DNA from: CBDATW01 sp965214965
Lineage (GTDB): Bacteria > Bacillota_I > Bacilli_A > CBDATW01
Reading direction: 5' to 3'
Assembly (NCBI GenBank): GCA_965214965.1
Contig: OZ244030.1
Location: forward strand, 372,001-436,000
Length of the DNA: 64,000 nucleotides
Shown in pieces: positions 50,498 through 60,804 of the stretch. Position 1 is the first letter of the stretch; every line of letters begins with the position of its first letter. Under the pieces are notes generated by a model. It was not told the DNA's origin and did no database searches. It saw only the letters and a program-made list of their open reading frames with translations. The position numbers were made by a program, and so were the translations under genes.

Positions 50498-50553
50498 ATC
50501 GTGCTTTGGTTAGCATATATATTTTATCATATATTGCATTTCAATATACAAAA

Positions 50554-50575
50554 AAAGCATACTTAACTATGCTTT
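50554..50575 (-). terminator. Terminator of the lipoprotein gene
   Basis: Eight-bp stem AAAGCATA / TATGCTTT with a six-base loop covering the stop codon, followed by a T-run on the minus strand. Confidence 0.7.
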
Positions 50576-51943
50576 CTTTGTGGAAATGTAAATCAAACCA
50601 TTTTTTTTATACACCCTAATGTTTGTGTCTTCACTTCAAAGCATAATTTTGCTTTGCCCTTCTACAAGATCAAAAGCTTCTGTTAAATGATATTTTCCAT
50701 AAAATAATTTGTAAGTAGAATCTACATTTATTTTATTAGTAGATTTTGCGACTTTAGATTCTAGAGATATTTGCCTTTTTTTTCTTGAATCAAAAGGTCT
50801 TCAATAGTAATTTAAATTATCTTTTTTAGAGATTTTATCAAATGTAATGGTATCTGATAAATCATCTATATTTATTAAATGTATTTTTGAGGTCTTAGAA
50901 TTATGCGAAATAACGATTTTGCCGTCATGTGTAACAAAAATTTCTCCAAATTTAGCATCATCATTATATCACTCATTATCAATGAATTCTGCTCATTTTT
51001 TTAAAGCATTATCTGTTGGTTTTTGGACAGGTTTTCCATCTTTATCTTTGTAGGTTTCATAAATATTTAGCCCATAGTTAGCAAACCATCAATAATCCTC
51101 GGAAATACCACCATATGCATTGACAGATTTTTCGTTTTGTAATTCCTTTGGTACTGGATACGTGTAAAGTCCAAGTGCTCTGGTTAATAACTCTGGTTTG
51201 GTTCATAAATATTTGTTAAAGGATGTGCCATAATATTTTTTTGGCCAAAAAAATCTTTTATTACCGCCTGACCCCGGAGGTATAGGTTGAACTTTGTTAT
51301 AATCATAATATTCGGGTCTTTTATTTATGCCGTAATGTTTTAAAAATCTTTTTCCTTTTTTATTGATGACAATATCATGAACTTCATTACCACCGAAGTT
51401 ATGTGTAATTAATTTTTGAGTTGACATAGCAACAGTTGAATGGTGGTTGTATTCATGAGAAATTGTATATAGTCAATATCTATAGTCAGATTTAGGATCA
51501 ATATTATTTACGCCCATTCGTTTTGCATATTCTTTTGGAACAGGAAAATTAGCTGTGGTATAAGTGTTGTTTGGATAAATTTCTATTAATTTATAGCGAG
51601 GGTTGTATGAACCAAAAGAATAAGGTTTTGATGTTTCTCCGTTGAACAAGATTCCTTGGAAAGTATGAATTTCTGGGCCGTAAAATGCGCTTTTCATAAA
51701 TCATTTATAAACCTTTATCATATATTCCTTGTTTTCCATAGCTGGCACTTTGTATGCAGAAATATGAAATTCATTAAATTGGCATGTGAAAAGTTTTCCT
51801 TCTGGTTCTATTGCTCAAGCATAATTTTGAGTTTCGCATTTTGGACTTATTTCATTTGTATTTTCTTTTGGTTTTGTTAAATTTAAATTACATGAAGGAA
51901 ATAATAATAACCCTGAAACTATCAAACTTTTAAATATTTTCAT
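50567..51943 (-). CDS. Putative lipoprotein with an HExxH metalloprotease motif
   Basis: A 458-residue secreted protein. The N-terminus MKIFKSLIVSGLLLFPSC fits a mycoplasma lipoprotein signal, with Cys at about residue 18. Near residue 172 is ISHEYNHHSTVA, an HExxH zinc motif following a hydrophobic-aromatic strand (YWLYT). The rest is rich in aromatic residues and Asn/Lys, with many UGA-Trp codons. Peptidase activity is a prediction from the motif only; a further zinc ligand was not identified. It is flanked by tRNA-His and the divergent degV gene. Confidence 0.72.
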
Positions 51944-52011
51944 ATTAACCTCTCAATTTAGTATAATTTACTAGATAAAGAAATTATATCATATAAAAGG
52001 AGAAAAGTAAT

Positions 52012-52839
52012 ATGGTGAAAATTGTAGTTGATTCAGTATCTGGAATGACTAAAGCACAAGCTGAAAAATTGGGGTTTGGGTTTATCCCGATCTCAGTTAT
52101 AGATGGTAACGAAAAGTATAATGATGGAGTTGATATCGATACTAAGTGAATATTAAAGAGGCAAGAAGAAGGTGCTATACTTAAAACTTCTCAGCCTGCA
52201 ACTAAAGTTATTGAAGATAAAATTTTTGATTGATCAACAAAACATAAAGGGGTTCTTGTGATAACAGTTTCAAGTATGATGTCTGGAACTTACTCTAATG
52301 TTTGCCAAGTTGCACAAAATTATTCTAATGTTAAAGTTTTAGATTCTTTACAAGCTGGTAATGCCATTGTAGTTATGGCAAAATTAGCAGCAAAACTACT
52401 TAAAAATAATTCATTAGATTCAGTTTTGAAAACACTTGAAGAATTAAGGGCTTCTCTTTTCACATACCTAGTACCACACGATGTAAATTATCTAGCAAGG
52501 TCAGGGAGGGTTTCACCTGCTGTTGCAAAATTTGCCAAAATGGTTGGGATTATTCCTTTAATGCATATTGGTGAAGATGGATCTGGTCAAAAATTTGATA
52601 AGTGTAGATCAATTAAAAAAGCTATTTCTAAAATTCATAAACATGCCCAAGATAAAATGGGTAAAGTTGATGAAATTGCAATTCTAGAATATGGTCAAAA
52701 CAAAAAGGAAAAAGCTGAGCTTAAATCTTTGGTTGAAGAGAGATTTGGAGTCAAAGCAATTTTCAAAAAAGTCCCTACTTCTGTAGCGACTCATATTGGG
52801 CCAAAATCATTTGGAATAACAATTTCAAAAATTAAATAA
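52012..52839 (+). CDS. DegV-family fatty-acid-binding protein (FakB-like)
   Basis: A 275-residue DegV protein. It starts IVVDSVSGMTKAQAEKLG and has KTSQPATKVIE, TVSSMMSGTYSN and LARSGRVSPAVAKFAKM, the fatty-acid-binding elements. Such proteins present exogenous fatty acids to FakA kinase, fitting an organism that scavenges lipids. AAAGGAG precedes the ATG; two UGA-Trp codons are read through. Confidence 0.92.
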
Positions 52840-52840
52840 T

Positions 52841-52864
52841 AAAAACTCCAATTTTGGAGTTTTT
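52841..52864 (+). terminator. Terminator after degV
   Basis: Ten-bp stem AAAAACTCCA / TGGAGTTTTT with an ATTT loop directly after the stop. It also lies at the 3' side of tRNA-Trp on the minus strand and could stop both. Confidence 0.8.
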
Positions 52865-52873
52865 ATTTTTCAA

Positions 52874-52947
52874 TGGCACGGGTGGTAGGGATCGAACCCA
52901 CGCTAACGGGTTTGAAATCCGTTGTACTACCATTATACGACACCCGC
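52874..52947 (-). tRNA. tRNA-Trp (anticodon UCA), reads UGA; CCA encoded
   Basis: Acceptor GCGGGTG pairs with CACCCGT (first pair G-U), discriminator G, T arm GTGGGTTCGATCCCTAC, encoded CCA. The anticodon loop is TTTCAAA, giving TCA. This reads UGA and UGG and explains the many in-frame UGA codons. The top pair of the anticodon stem (31-39) is an A-C mismatch. Confidence 0.88.
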
Positions 52948-52993
52948 CTTTTACTGCATTGATAATTCTAACATAATTAAAAATCTTTTTCTA

Positions 52994-53440
52994 CTAGTTA
53001 TTGACAGAGATTCTAATAATTTGTTTTTTAATAATTACTTCTTCTAATTCTGGTATATAATGCTTTATAACAACCTCAACGCTAGTCACTTTGTTACTTG
53101 ATTTGTAAAAATTAAAAGATATGCTAACCTTGCCTTTTATAGTATTTATAGCTTTAAATATATTTTTATATTTTTCTATAAATATTTTTTTATTAATTTG
53201 TCCATCTTGGACAGTTGATATCAACATGTTTTTTTCTGGTAAAACTATAGATTGTTTTACTATGTTTTTATTAAATTTTGCATTTTCTGTAGATTGTTTT
53301 AATATATTGCTTTTAGTTGATCCTAGTGAAAACATTAATCAAATCAAAGTGGAAAGACCTACCAAAAATATAATGACATATTCTTTATAAAATAAGATTT
53401 GTTGATATAATTTCTTCAAGAGTTCCTGTAATTTTATCAT
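52994..53440 (-). CDS. Hypothetical membrane-anchored protein (third gene of unknown cassette)
   Basis: A protein of about 148 residues. A UGA-Trp in the N-terminal membrane segment (YVIIFLVGLSTLIWLMFSL) hides the true start. After the anchor comes a K/N/I-rich soluble domain ending EEVIIKKQIIRISVNN. The ATG at 53440 would overlap the upstream gene by 56 bases; a TTG at 53419 with AGGA close by is an alternative. I do not recognise the family; the layout (short cytoplasmic tail, one anchor, outside domain) suggests a surface or envelope role. Confidence 0.55.
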
Positions 53441-54200
53441 TTAACAAACATATGTAAGAATTCTTACAATCTCCTTTATAATTTTTTTCAATATTTCAAT
53501 CATAATTTAAATTTACACTCTTATAAACTCCGCCTACTCTATACTTAAGCAGTATTTGAGAGTTATAATTACCAGGCAAATTTAACTTATTTGAAATTTC
53601 TTTGTCAGCCGTTCCTTGGAACACAATTTCATTATTCCTTTTCAAATTAACTAATAATTTAGTATTTAGATTATCAGATTCCACAATTTTGGAATAGGTA
53701 TTATATGTGTTGTTTTTATTTGGTAAAACATTAATATTAATATAATTGTATTTATATAAGAAAGTTTGTGTTTTATTTATAAACATGATCTCTTTAATAA
53801 TTTTATATTTGTATTGTCCATTCTCATCTAAATCATGACTTTCCTTAGTCCCGTTATCAAAGTAAAAACTGCCATCCATATTGTAACTCTGTGCAAAAAT
53901 TGCGGAAAAGTTGATTCTTAAAGTGTTGTTCTCACCATCATTTGGTAATGATAGTTTAATTTTTCTCATTGATTTTTTAGATCTTTGTAAAGAAAGTACT
54001 TCATGTTTGTTATGGCCGTTGACAGAAAGCGATATTTCTGTAGGCTCATTTGTGTTGATGTAATAATCTAGTATAACTGAGATTGTGTTCTCATCGTAAC
54101 TTGCAGTTATTTTTTCAAATCTAAATGGAGCCTTAATTGTTTGATCATAACTTGAAGATGTGTTTATAATGTTTGTTAAAGCAAATAAAGTATTTAACAT
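53385..54200 (-). CDS. Hypothetical protein, beta-rich (second gene of unknown cassette)
   Basis: A 271-residue protein without recognisable family. It is rich in Asn, Tyr, Ile and Lys with alternating strands (RFEKITASYDENTISVILDY, LNLPGNYNSQILLKYR), as in extracellular beta-sandwich domains. A weak hydrophobic start (MLNTLFALTNI) is shorter than a normal signal. The ATG overlaps the upstream stop (TAATG). One UGA-Trp (NYDWNIEK) extends the C-terminus to SYICLLNDK. Confidence 0.58.
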
Positions 54201-54493
54201 TATGCTAACAAATAGAAAACAAACTTATTAATAGCGTAATTTAATTTATTTTCATTCTCTATTTTTTTATCTTCAATGAAAACCGATCTAATAGTTTTAA
54301 ACTCTTCTGGATCCATAATAGAAATAATTGATTCTGTTAAAGCGAACAACTGTAATCTGTTGTAATCTTTTTGATTCAACTTTTTTGTTTTACTAAAATC
54401 TGTATTTTTTACATTAGTATAATTTTGAAAAATAGACTTCATAATAGCGTTTTTTTCTGTATTTTTAATTTTTTGAATTTGTTTTATACTCAT
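54200..54493 (-). CDS. Hypothetical alpha-helical protein (first gene of unknown cassette)
   Basis: A 97-residue, Lys-rich, probably all-helical cytoplasmic protein (KQIQKIKNTEKNAIMKSIF; ESIISIMDPEEFKTIRSVF). AAAGG precedes the ATG. Its stop shares bases with the start of the next gene. No family recognised. It heads a three-gene unit placed between proS and tRNA-Trp. Confidence 0.55.
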   Translation of the reverse strand: MSIKQIQKIKNTEKNAIMKSIFQNYTNVKNTDFSKTKKLNQKDYNRLQLFALTESIISIMDPEEFKTIRSVFIEDKKIENENKLNYAINKFVFYLLA

Positions 54494-54551
54494 ATTTTAA
54501 CCTTTCTAATTAATAAGTAGTTAAAAAAATAAATAATTTGATTTTTTAAAA

Positions 54552-54572
54552 AAAATCACCCAAGGTGATTTT
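54552..54572 (-). terminator. proS terminator
   Basis: Nine-bp stem AAAATCACC / GGTGATTTT with a three-base loop, six bases after the proS stop. Confidence 0.75.
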
Positions 54573-54577
54573 AATAT

Positions 54578-56005
54578 CTAGTAGGCTAAAGCGAAATATA
54601 TTTGTGTTTTTGCTTCTTTGCTGCATTTTACACATTTACCTATTAGATTTTTTGCGCTTTTATATGGTTTGCACCTTGTTGTTGCTCCGATTTCTTCTTT
54701 AATCTGTTTTTCACACTCAGCAGATTCACATCAATTTGCTAAAGCATATCCTGTTTTTACTTGGTTTTTTAATTGATCAAAATTTGCAACTTCCTTTGTA
54801 TTTGATTCTTTTGTTTCAAATGCCTTATTATACATTTCTTGCTGTATTTCATTTAAAAGTTGTGCAATTTTTTCAGAAATATTACCATCTAGATTGAATT
54901 GAATTTTTTCACTTGTATTTCTTTTCACAATAGTTATTTCATTGTTTTTTAAATCTCTTGGACCTAATTCAATTCTTATTGGAATACCTTTGATTTCAGA
55001 ATTAGCAGATTTAAATCCAAGTGATTTTTCTGAAGAATCAATGGAAACTCTAAAAAAAGATAATTTTGCTTTTAATTCTTTGGCTTTTAATAGAGCTTTT
55101 TCATCATTTTTGTTTATAATAGGAAGTAGAATTACTTGAAATGGAGCAATGTTTGGTGGCAAAACTAATCCTTTTTCGTCGCCATGAACCATAATGATAG
55201 CTCCAATAATTCTTGTCGAAATACCTCATGATGTTGTGAAAGGATGCTCTGTTTGATTATCTTTATTTTGAAAGACAATATCATATGCTTTTGTGAAATT
55301 ATCGCCAAAATAGTGTGATGTAGCTGATTGAAGAGCTTTACCGTTTTTCATCATTGCCTCAATAGTGTATGTTTTTTTTGCTCCTGCAAATTTTTCTGAT
55401 TCTGATTTAACACCTAAAAACATAGGTATTGCCAGTATATCTTTAGATAAATCATTATAATGATGTAAAATTTTAACCGTTAAATCTTTTGCTTCTTGAG
55501 CATCTGCATGAACAGTATGGCCTTCTTGCCAATGGAATTCAGTTGACCTTAAGAATGGTCTGGTTTTTTTCTCTCACCTTACAACTGAGCATCACTGATT
55601 TCATTTAATCGGTAGTGTTCTAAAAGATTTCACATCTTTTTTAAATTGGTGCATAAACAAAACTTCAGAGGTTGGTCTGATGTAAAAAGGTTCTTCCAAC
55701 TCATTATGCCCGTATTTAGTTACAGCTAAAATTTCAGGAGCAAATCCTTCTACGTGATCTTTTTCTTTGTCGATTAAAATTTTAGGGATAAATAATGGCA
55801 TTGCAATATTTTGAACTCCTTCAATTTTAAACTTTTTGTTAAGTTCTTCTTGAATAATTTCTCACATTTTTCATGCATATGGTTTAATAATCATTGTTCC
55901 TTTTACTTCACCATATTCCATAAGCCCTGCTTGTTTAACAACATCTGTATATCATTTATCAAATTCTGTGTTGATATCAGAAATTCTTTCTAATTTTTGT
56001 GACAT
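54578..56005 (-). CDS. proS: Prolyl-tRNA synthetase, archaeal/eukaryal type
   Basis: A 475-residue class IIa synthetase lacking the large insertion of the E. coli type. Marks are EFDKWYTDVVKQAGLMEYG, EPFYIRPTSEVLFMHQF (motif 2 region), RPFLRSTEFHWQEGHTVH and TSWGISTRIIGAIIMVHGDEKG cut by UGA-Trp (motif 3). The C-terminus has four Cys (WCES, RCKPY, KCVKCS) of the zinc-binding domain and ends in Ala-Tyr, typical of this type. GAGG lies upstream of the ATG. Confidence 0.96.
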
Positions 56006-56032
56006 AGTTACCTCTTTTTCTAAATAATTATA

Positions 56033-56060
56033 TCAAAAAAAGTTAGGTATTAACCTAACT
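56033..56060 (-). terminator. Terminator of the grpE-dnaK-dnaJ operon
   Basis: Eight-bp stem AGTTAGGT / ACCTAACT with a four-base loop and a T7 run on the minus strand, 20 bases after the dnaJ stop. Confidence 0.8.
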
Positions 56061-56079
56061 AGTATATCATTATTAATAT

Positions 56080-57171
56080 TTAAAACATTTTTTTAAATTT
56101 TGAAAAAATAGTATCTTTTGTATAGTTTTTAGCTTCTTCGACTAATTTTCTTTGTTTTTTATTTAATTTTGAAGTTTTTACTTTTATAGTTACTATTTGA
56201 TCGCCTTTTCTAGCAGGTGTGATAACACCTTTTCCGGTAATTTTGAGTTTTGTCCCATACTCTGTTTGGGGTGGCACGGTCAAAGTTACATCTCCATGAA
56301 TAGTTGGAACATCAATTTCTGTTCCCAACATAGCATCAAATGAAGAAATTGGAATTTCCACATGAATGTTGTGCCCTACTCTTGAAAATTTATCATGTTC
56401 TTTAACATGGATTTCAACATATAAATCACCATTAGGAGCGCCTTTAGTACCTGCATAACCTTTTCTTGAAACTCTTAATTGGTTTCCACTTTGAATCCCT
56501 GCTGGAATAGTAAGAGTAATAGTTTTGTTTACATCATTATGGCCTATTCCTCTACATTTGGAGCACGGTTTGATAATTTCTTCACCTTCTCCTAAACATG
56601 TACGACAAGTTGTTTGAGATTGAATGACACCAAATGGCGTTCTTTGTTGTATTAGTTCAATTCCAGAACCATTACATATAGAGCAAATTTTTATATCTAA
56701 ATTACTTTCAACACGTTGACCTTTACATGTTTTGCAAGATTCTTGTGTGTCTACATCTACATCAATATCTCCTCCAAAAACTGCATTTTCAAAACTAATA
56801 TTCATTCTTACAAATACATCTTGGCCACGTTGCGGCCCAGGGCTCTTTCTTTGACGTCTGCCACCTCCAAATGCTGAGCCGAAAATATCACTAAAAATAT
56901 CACCAAAATCAAAATTATTGAAATCAAATCCTGCCCCACTAAATCCGCCTTGTGTTCCGTCTTTACCAAATCTATCATATTTTGATCTTTTTTGAGAGTC
57001 AGATAAAACTTCATATGCTTCTGCATATTCTTTAAATTTTGCTTCTGCTCCTGGATCTTTGTTTACATCGGGATGATATTTTTTTGCTTTATTCCTAAAG
57101 GCTTTTTTGATTTCTCTTTCAGTTGCATCTTTCGATACACCTAATAAATCATAGTAAGATGTGTCTGCCAT
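56080..57171 (-). CDS. dnaJ: Chaperone DnaJ
   Basis: A 363-residue type I Hsp40. The J domain holds KKYHPDVNKDPGAEAKFKE with HPD, then a Gly/Phe region, then four CxxCxGxG zinc repeats (CKTCKGQR, CSICNGSG, CRTCLGEG, CSKCRGIG; the first is imperfect) and the C-terminal substrate domain. Last gene of grpE-dnaK-dnaJ. Confidence 0.97.
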   Translation of the reverse strand: MADTSYYDLLGVSKDATEREIKKAFRNKAKKYHPDVNKDPGAEAKFKEYAEAYEVLSDSQKRSKYDRFGKDGTQGGFSGAGFDFNNFDFGDIFSDIFGSAFGGGRRQRKSPGPQRGQDVFVRMNISFENAVFGGDIDVDVDTQESCKTCKGQRVESNLDIKICSICNGSGIELIQQRTPFGVIQSQTTCRTCLGEGEEIIKPCSKCRGIGHNDVNKTITLTIPAGIQSGNQLRVSRKGYAGTKGAPNGDLYVEIHVKEHDKFSRVGHNIHVEIPISSFDAMLGTEIDVPTIHGDVTLTVPPQTEYGTKLKITGKGVITPARKGDQIVTIKVKTSKLNKKQRKLVEEAKNYTKDTIFSKFKKMF

Positions 57172-57220
57172 GTGATTTCCTTAAATGTTAACAAAACAGG
57201 TTTGTACCTGTTTGTTAAAA

Positions 57221-59026
57221 TTATTTTTTTTCTTTAAATTCTGCGTCAACTACGTTGTCTTCTTCTTTAGATTCTGTCTTAGAATCTGGATTTGTTTTAT
57301 TTTGTTGTTTTTGTGCCTGTTGCATTGCTACCATCATTTGTTCAATTTGTTTTAATTTAGCACCAAGTTTATCAATTTCTTTAGATTCAATTAATTTTTT
57401 TAATTCATTTATTTCTTTTTGGGCTTGTTCTTTTTGTTTTGAATCAACTTTATCACCTTGATCAGCTAAAGTTTTTTCCATTTGGTTAACAAATGATTGA
57501 GCCTTGTTTATAGTTTCTACTTCTTTTGCTTTTTTATCATCTGATTCTTTGTTTGCTTCCGCTTCTTTAACCATTCTTTCAATTTCTTCATCAGAAAGTC
57601 CATCGTTGTTTTGGATAGTGATTGATTGTTTTTTGTTTGTTTTCTTATCTGTAGCTGTAACATTTAAGATGCCGTTGGCATCAATTTCAAATGTAACTTC
57701 AATTTGAGGCGTTCCTTTAGTAGCTGCTTCAATGCCTTGTAGAACAAACATTCCTAATGATTTGTTATCAGCAGCCATTGGTCTTTCACCTTGTAAGACA
57801 TGGATGTTAACTGCGGGTTGATTATCTTCTGCAGTTGAGAATATTTGTGTTTTTTTTGTTGGAATGGTTGTGTTTCTTTCGATTAGTGGTGTTTTAACAC
57901 CTCCTAATGTTTCAATACCTAAAGTAAGAGGTGTCACATCTAGTAATAGGACATCTTTAACATCTCCTTGTAGTACTCCTGCTTGAATAGAAGCTCCCAT
58001 AGCCACGACTTCATCAGGGTTGATGGATTTGTTAGGTTCTTTGCCCAGTTCTTTTGTGATTGCCTCAATAACTGCTGGGATTCTTGTTGAACCTCCAACT
58101 AATAGCACTTCATTAATTTCTGATTTAGAAATTTTTGCATCTTTTATAGCATCTCTAACCGGACCAAGTGTTCTTTCCACTAATTGTGCAGTCATTTTTT
58201 CAAAAGCAGCTCTTGTTAATGTTAATTCCAAGTGCACTGGTCCTGATTCGTTTGCTGTAATAAATGGTAATGAAATTTGAGTCTGCATTAAACCTGAAAG
58301 ATCTTTTTTAGCTTTTTCAGCTGCATCTTTAACTCTCTGCATTGCCAATTTATCTTTTGTTAAATCAATTCCTGTTTGAGTTTTTCCTTCTGATACAATT
58401 CAACCCATAACTAGCTGATCAAAATCATCTCCTCCTAATTTGTTATCACCTGAAGTTGAAAGGACTTCAAATGTTCCATCATGTAGTTCTAAAATTGAAA
58501 CATCAAATGTTCCACCACCTAGGTCATAAACAAGAATTGTTTGTTCTTTGTTTTTTTTATCAATTCCATATGCAAGTGCAGCTGCCGTAGGTTCGTTTAT
58601 GATTCTTTCAACTTCTAGACCTGCAATTTTTCCAGCGTTTTTAGTTGATTGTCTTTGAGCATCATTAAAATATGCCGGAACTGTAATAACAGCCTTTTTG
58701 ACTGTTGTTCCTAAATGAGATTCTGCTGTAGCTTTTAGATCTTGTAATATCATAGCAGATATTTCTTCTGGGGTATAATCTTTTCCATCGACAGAAACTT
58801 TATCTTTTGTTCCCATTTTTGATTTAATTGATTGGATAGTATTTGGGTTTGTAACTAATTGTCTTTTAGCTGCATCTCCAACTACTTTTTCTCCGTTTTT
58901 AAAAGCAACGACTGAAGGTGTAGTTCTTGAGCCTTCTTTGTTTGCTATAACTTTTGATTGTGTACCTTCCATAATAGCTACACATGAGTTAGTTGTGCCT
59001 AAGTCAATTCCGATAATTTTTGACAT
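57221..59026 (-). CDS. dnaK: Chaperone DnaK (Hsp70)
   Basis: A 601-residue Hsp70. The ATPase domain has IIGIDLGTTNSCVAIMEG, VITVPAYFNDAQRQST, LVYDLGGGTFDVSIL and EVLLVGGSTRIPAV, the linker VLLLDVTPLTLG, and the C-terminal lid with a charged tail. One UGA-Trp (VMGWIVSEG) splits it under the standard code. grpE lies 11 bases upstream and dnaJ downstream. Confidence 0.98.
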
Positions 59027-59037
59027 AATATTTCTCC

Positions 59038-59595
59038 TTATTCTTTATCTTGTTTGTTTTTAACAACTTTAACCATTGCAGGCCTTAGTAGTATTTTGTG
59101 GATTTTGTATCCATCTTTAATAATTGTAGTTATTTGTCCAGGTTTAAATTGTTCTGAGTCTACTTCTTCCATAGAAAAATGTAATTCTGAATCAAATTCA
59201 TCTCCAGGTTGGACTTCAATTTTACTTATACCGTTGCTTTCTAATAAATTTTTAAATTGATTTTCAATCATTTTAAAACCAATTAGAAAATTTTTAACTT
59301 CTGAAGACGGGTCTTTTATATTCATAGCCATATTAAAAGTATCTAAAATTTTAATTAATTCTCCCAAAACTTTTCTGTTGGCAAATTTTATGAATTCATG
59401 TTTTGACTTTTCAAATCTTTTACGATCATTTTCTAAATCTGCAAGTGCAATTAGATAATTATCTTTTTGTTCTTTTATTTGCTCTTCTAAAGTTTTAATA
59501 ATTTCTTTATCTATTTTTGTTTGGTTTTTCACCTTTTTAGTTTTTTTGTTTTTAGAAACTTTTTTTTCATTTTTTTGGATATCTTTTTGCTTCAT
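59038..59595 (-). CDS. grpE: Nucleotide exchange factor GrpE
   Basis: A 185-residue GrpE. A long Lys-rich N-terminus is followed by the coiled coil and the head domain with RKVLGELIKILDTFNMAM, then SKIEVQPGDEFDSELHFSME and the end IHKILLRPAMVKV. GGAGG precedes the ATG, with a promoter and CIRCE-like operator at 59615-59657. HrcA, normally next door in Firmicutes, is absent from this locus. Confidence 0.95.
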   Translation of the reverse strand: MKQKDIQKNEKKVSKNKKTKKVKNQTKIDKEIIKTLEEQIKEQKDNYLIALADLENDRKRFEKSKHEFIKFANRKVLGELIKILDTFNMAMNIKDPSSEVKNFLIGFKMIENQFKNLLESNGISKIEVQPGDEFDSELHFSMEEVDSEQFKPGQITTIIKDGYKIHKILLRPAMVKVVKNKQDKE

Positions 59596-59614
59596 GTTAC
59601 CTCCTACATAAAAT

Positions 59615-59657
59615 ATCTTACATTAGTTTGTTAGCAAAGTCAATACTTATTTGCTAA
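59615..59657 (-). promoter_or_regulatory. Heat-shock promoter with CIRCE-like operator for grpE-dnaK-dnaJ
   Basis: On the minus strand TTGACT (59638-59643) and TAAGAT (59615-59620) are spaced by exactly 17 bases, a good sigma-A promoter. Overlapping the -35 is the inverted repeat TTAGCAAAT-N9-CTTTGCTAA (59631-59657), which has the 9-9-9 layout of CIRCE (TTAGCACTC-N9-GAGTGCTAA) with changed inner bases. This predicts HrcA repression. Confidence 0.75.
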
Positions 59658-59708
59658 CAATGGCTAATTAATATATACTTGTATATATTAAAAAAATAGG
59701 ATTAACGC

Positions 59709-60803
59709 CTATTTTTGTGAATTTTCTATTTTTTGCCTTTGTTCTTCTGATAAAAGACCATCAATAAATTCTTGCAATGCAGAACCTTGCATAACTTGTT
59801 CAAGTTTATTTATTGTCAAACCTATTCTATGGTCAGTAACTCTATTTTGAGGATAGTTATATGTTCTAATTTTTTCTGATCTATCTCCAGTACCGATTTT
59901 AGCTCTGGCTTCATCTCCTCTTTCTTTTGCTTGTTTTTCCGATATTTCTTTATAAATCCTTGTTTTTAGCAATGTCATTGCAATTTCTTTGTTTTTATGT
60001 TGCGATCTACCATCTTGAGACTCAGAAACAATACCTGTAGGTATGTGAGTGATTCTAATAGCTGAATCAGTTGTGTTAACGTGCTGTCCCCCGGCACCAG
60101 AAGCTCTGAATGTATCAATTTTTAAATCTGTCTTTTTAATTTCAACATCAATATCTTCTGCTTCTGGCATTACCAAGACTGTGGCTGTTGAAGTATGGAC
60201 TCTGCCTTTTGACTCTGTTGAAGGAACTCTTTGAACACGGTGTGCTCCAGATTCTCATTTTAGCAATGAATACGCACCATGTCCTTTTACTGAGAATTCA
60301 ACATTAGAATAACCTCCTGTGGAAGCGATGTTAGCATTAATGACTTCCATTTTAAAGCCTTCTTTTTGTTCGAAGTATCTTGTATACATTTTTAAAAGAT
60401 CTCCTGCAAAAATATTGGCTTCATCTCCACCTGCAGCACCTTTTATTTCGACAACAACGTTTTTATTGTCATTTATGTCTTTGGGTAAAAGTAAAATTTG
60501 TGCTTTTTCACAATGTTTTTCAATAGATTTTTCTAATTGTTGCATTTCGGATTTTGCTTCTTCTATAAAATCAGGATCTTTACTTAAAAACATTTCTTTG
60601 GCTTGAGCATAGTTGTGTATCTCATTTTTTATTAACTTATGAATATTGTAAGCTTCTTCTATAAAAGAAGCTTCTTTTTTTAATTTAGTCATTTTTGGAA
60701 TATCATTTCCAATATCTGGAGAGGATAATGCATTTTGAATTTCTTCATATTTTGAATCAACAGTAGTTAAAGCTTTTTTTAATTTTTCATATGATTCAAA
60801 CAT
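59709..60803 (-). CDS. prfA: Peptide chain release factor 1
   Basis: A 364-residue RF1. The stop-codon-reading loop region is HRVQRVPSTESKGRVHTST, and the peptidyl-hydrolysis motif is GAGGQHVN (GGQ). RF1 reads UAA and UAG; RF2 is expected to be missing where UGA is Trp. The ATG at 60803 is favoured over 60815 because it falls one base after the stop of the small upstream gene, implying coupling. Confidence 0.96.
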
Positions 60804-60804
60804 T

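Noticed and set aside
50498..50553. Gene or small RNA between tRNA-His and the lipoprotein gene
   Set aside because: Only about 55 AT-rich bases holding promoter-like sequence; no frame or stable fold apart from the terminator.
57221..59026. Apparent frame breaks (also in topA, ptsG, ligA, asnS, sufS, gatB) as signs of pseudogenes
   Set aside because: All interruptions are UGA codons at positions where homologues tolerate or require Trp. With UGA read as Trp the genes are full length.
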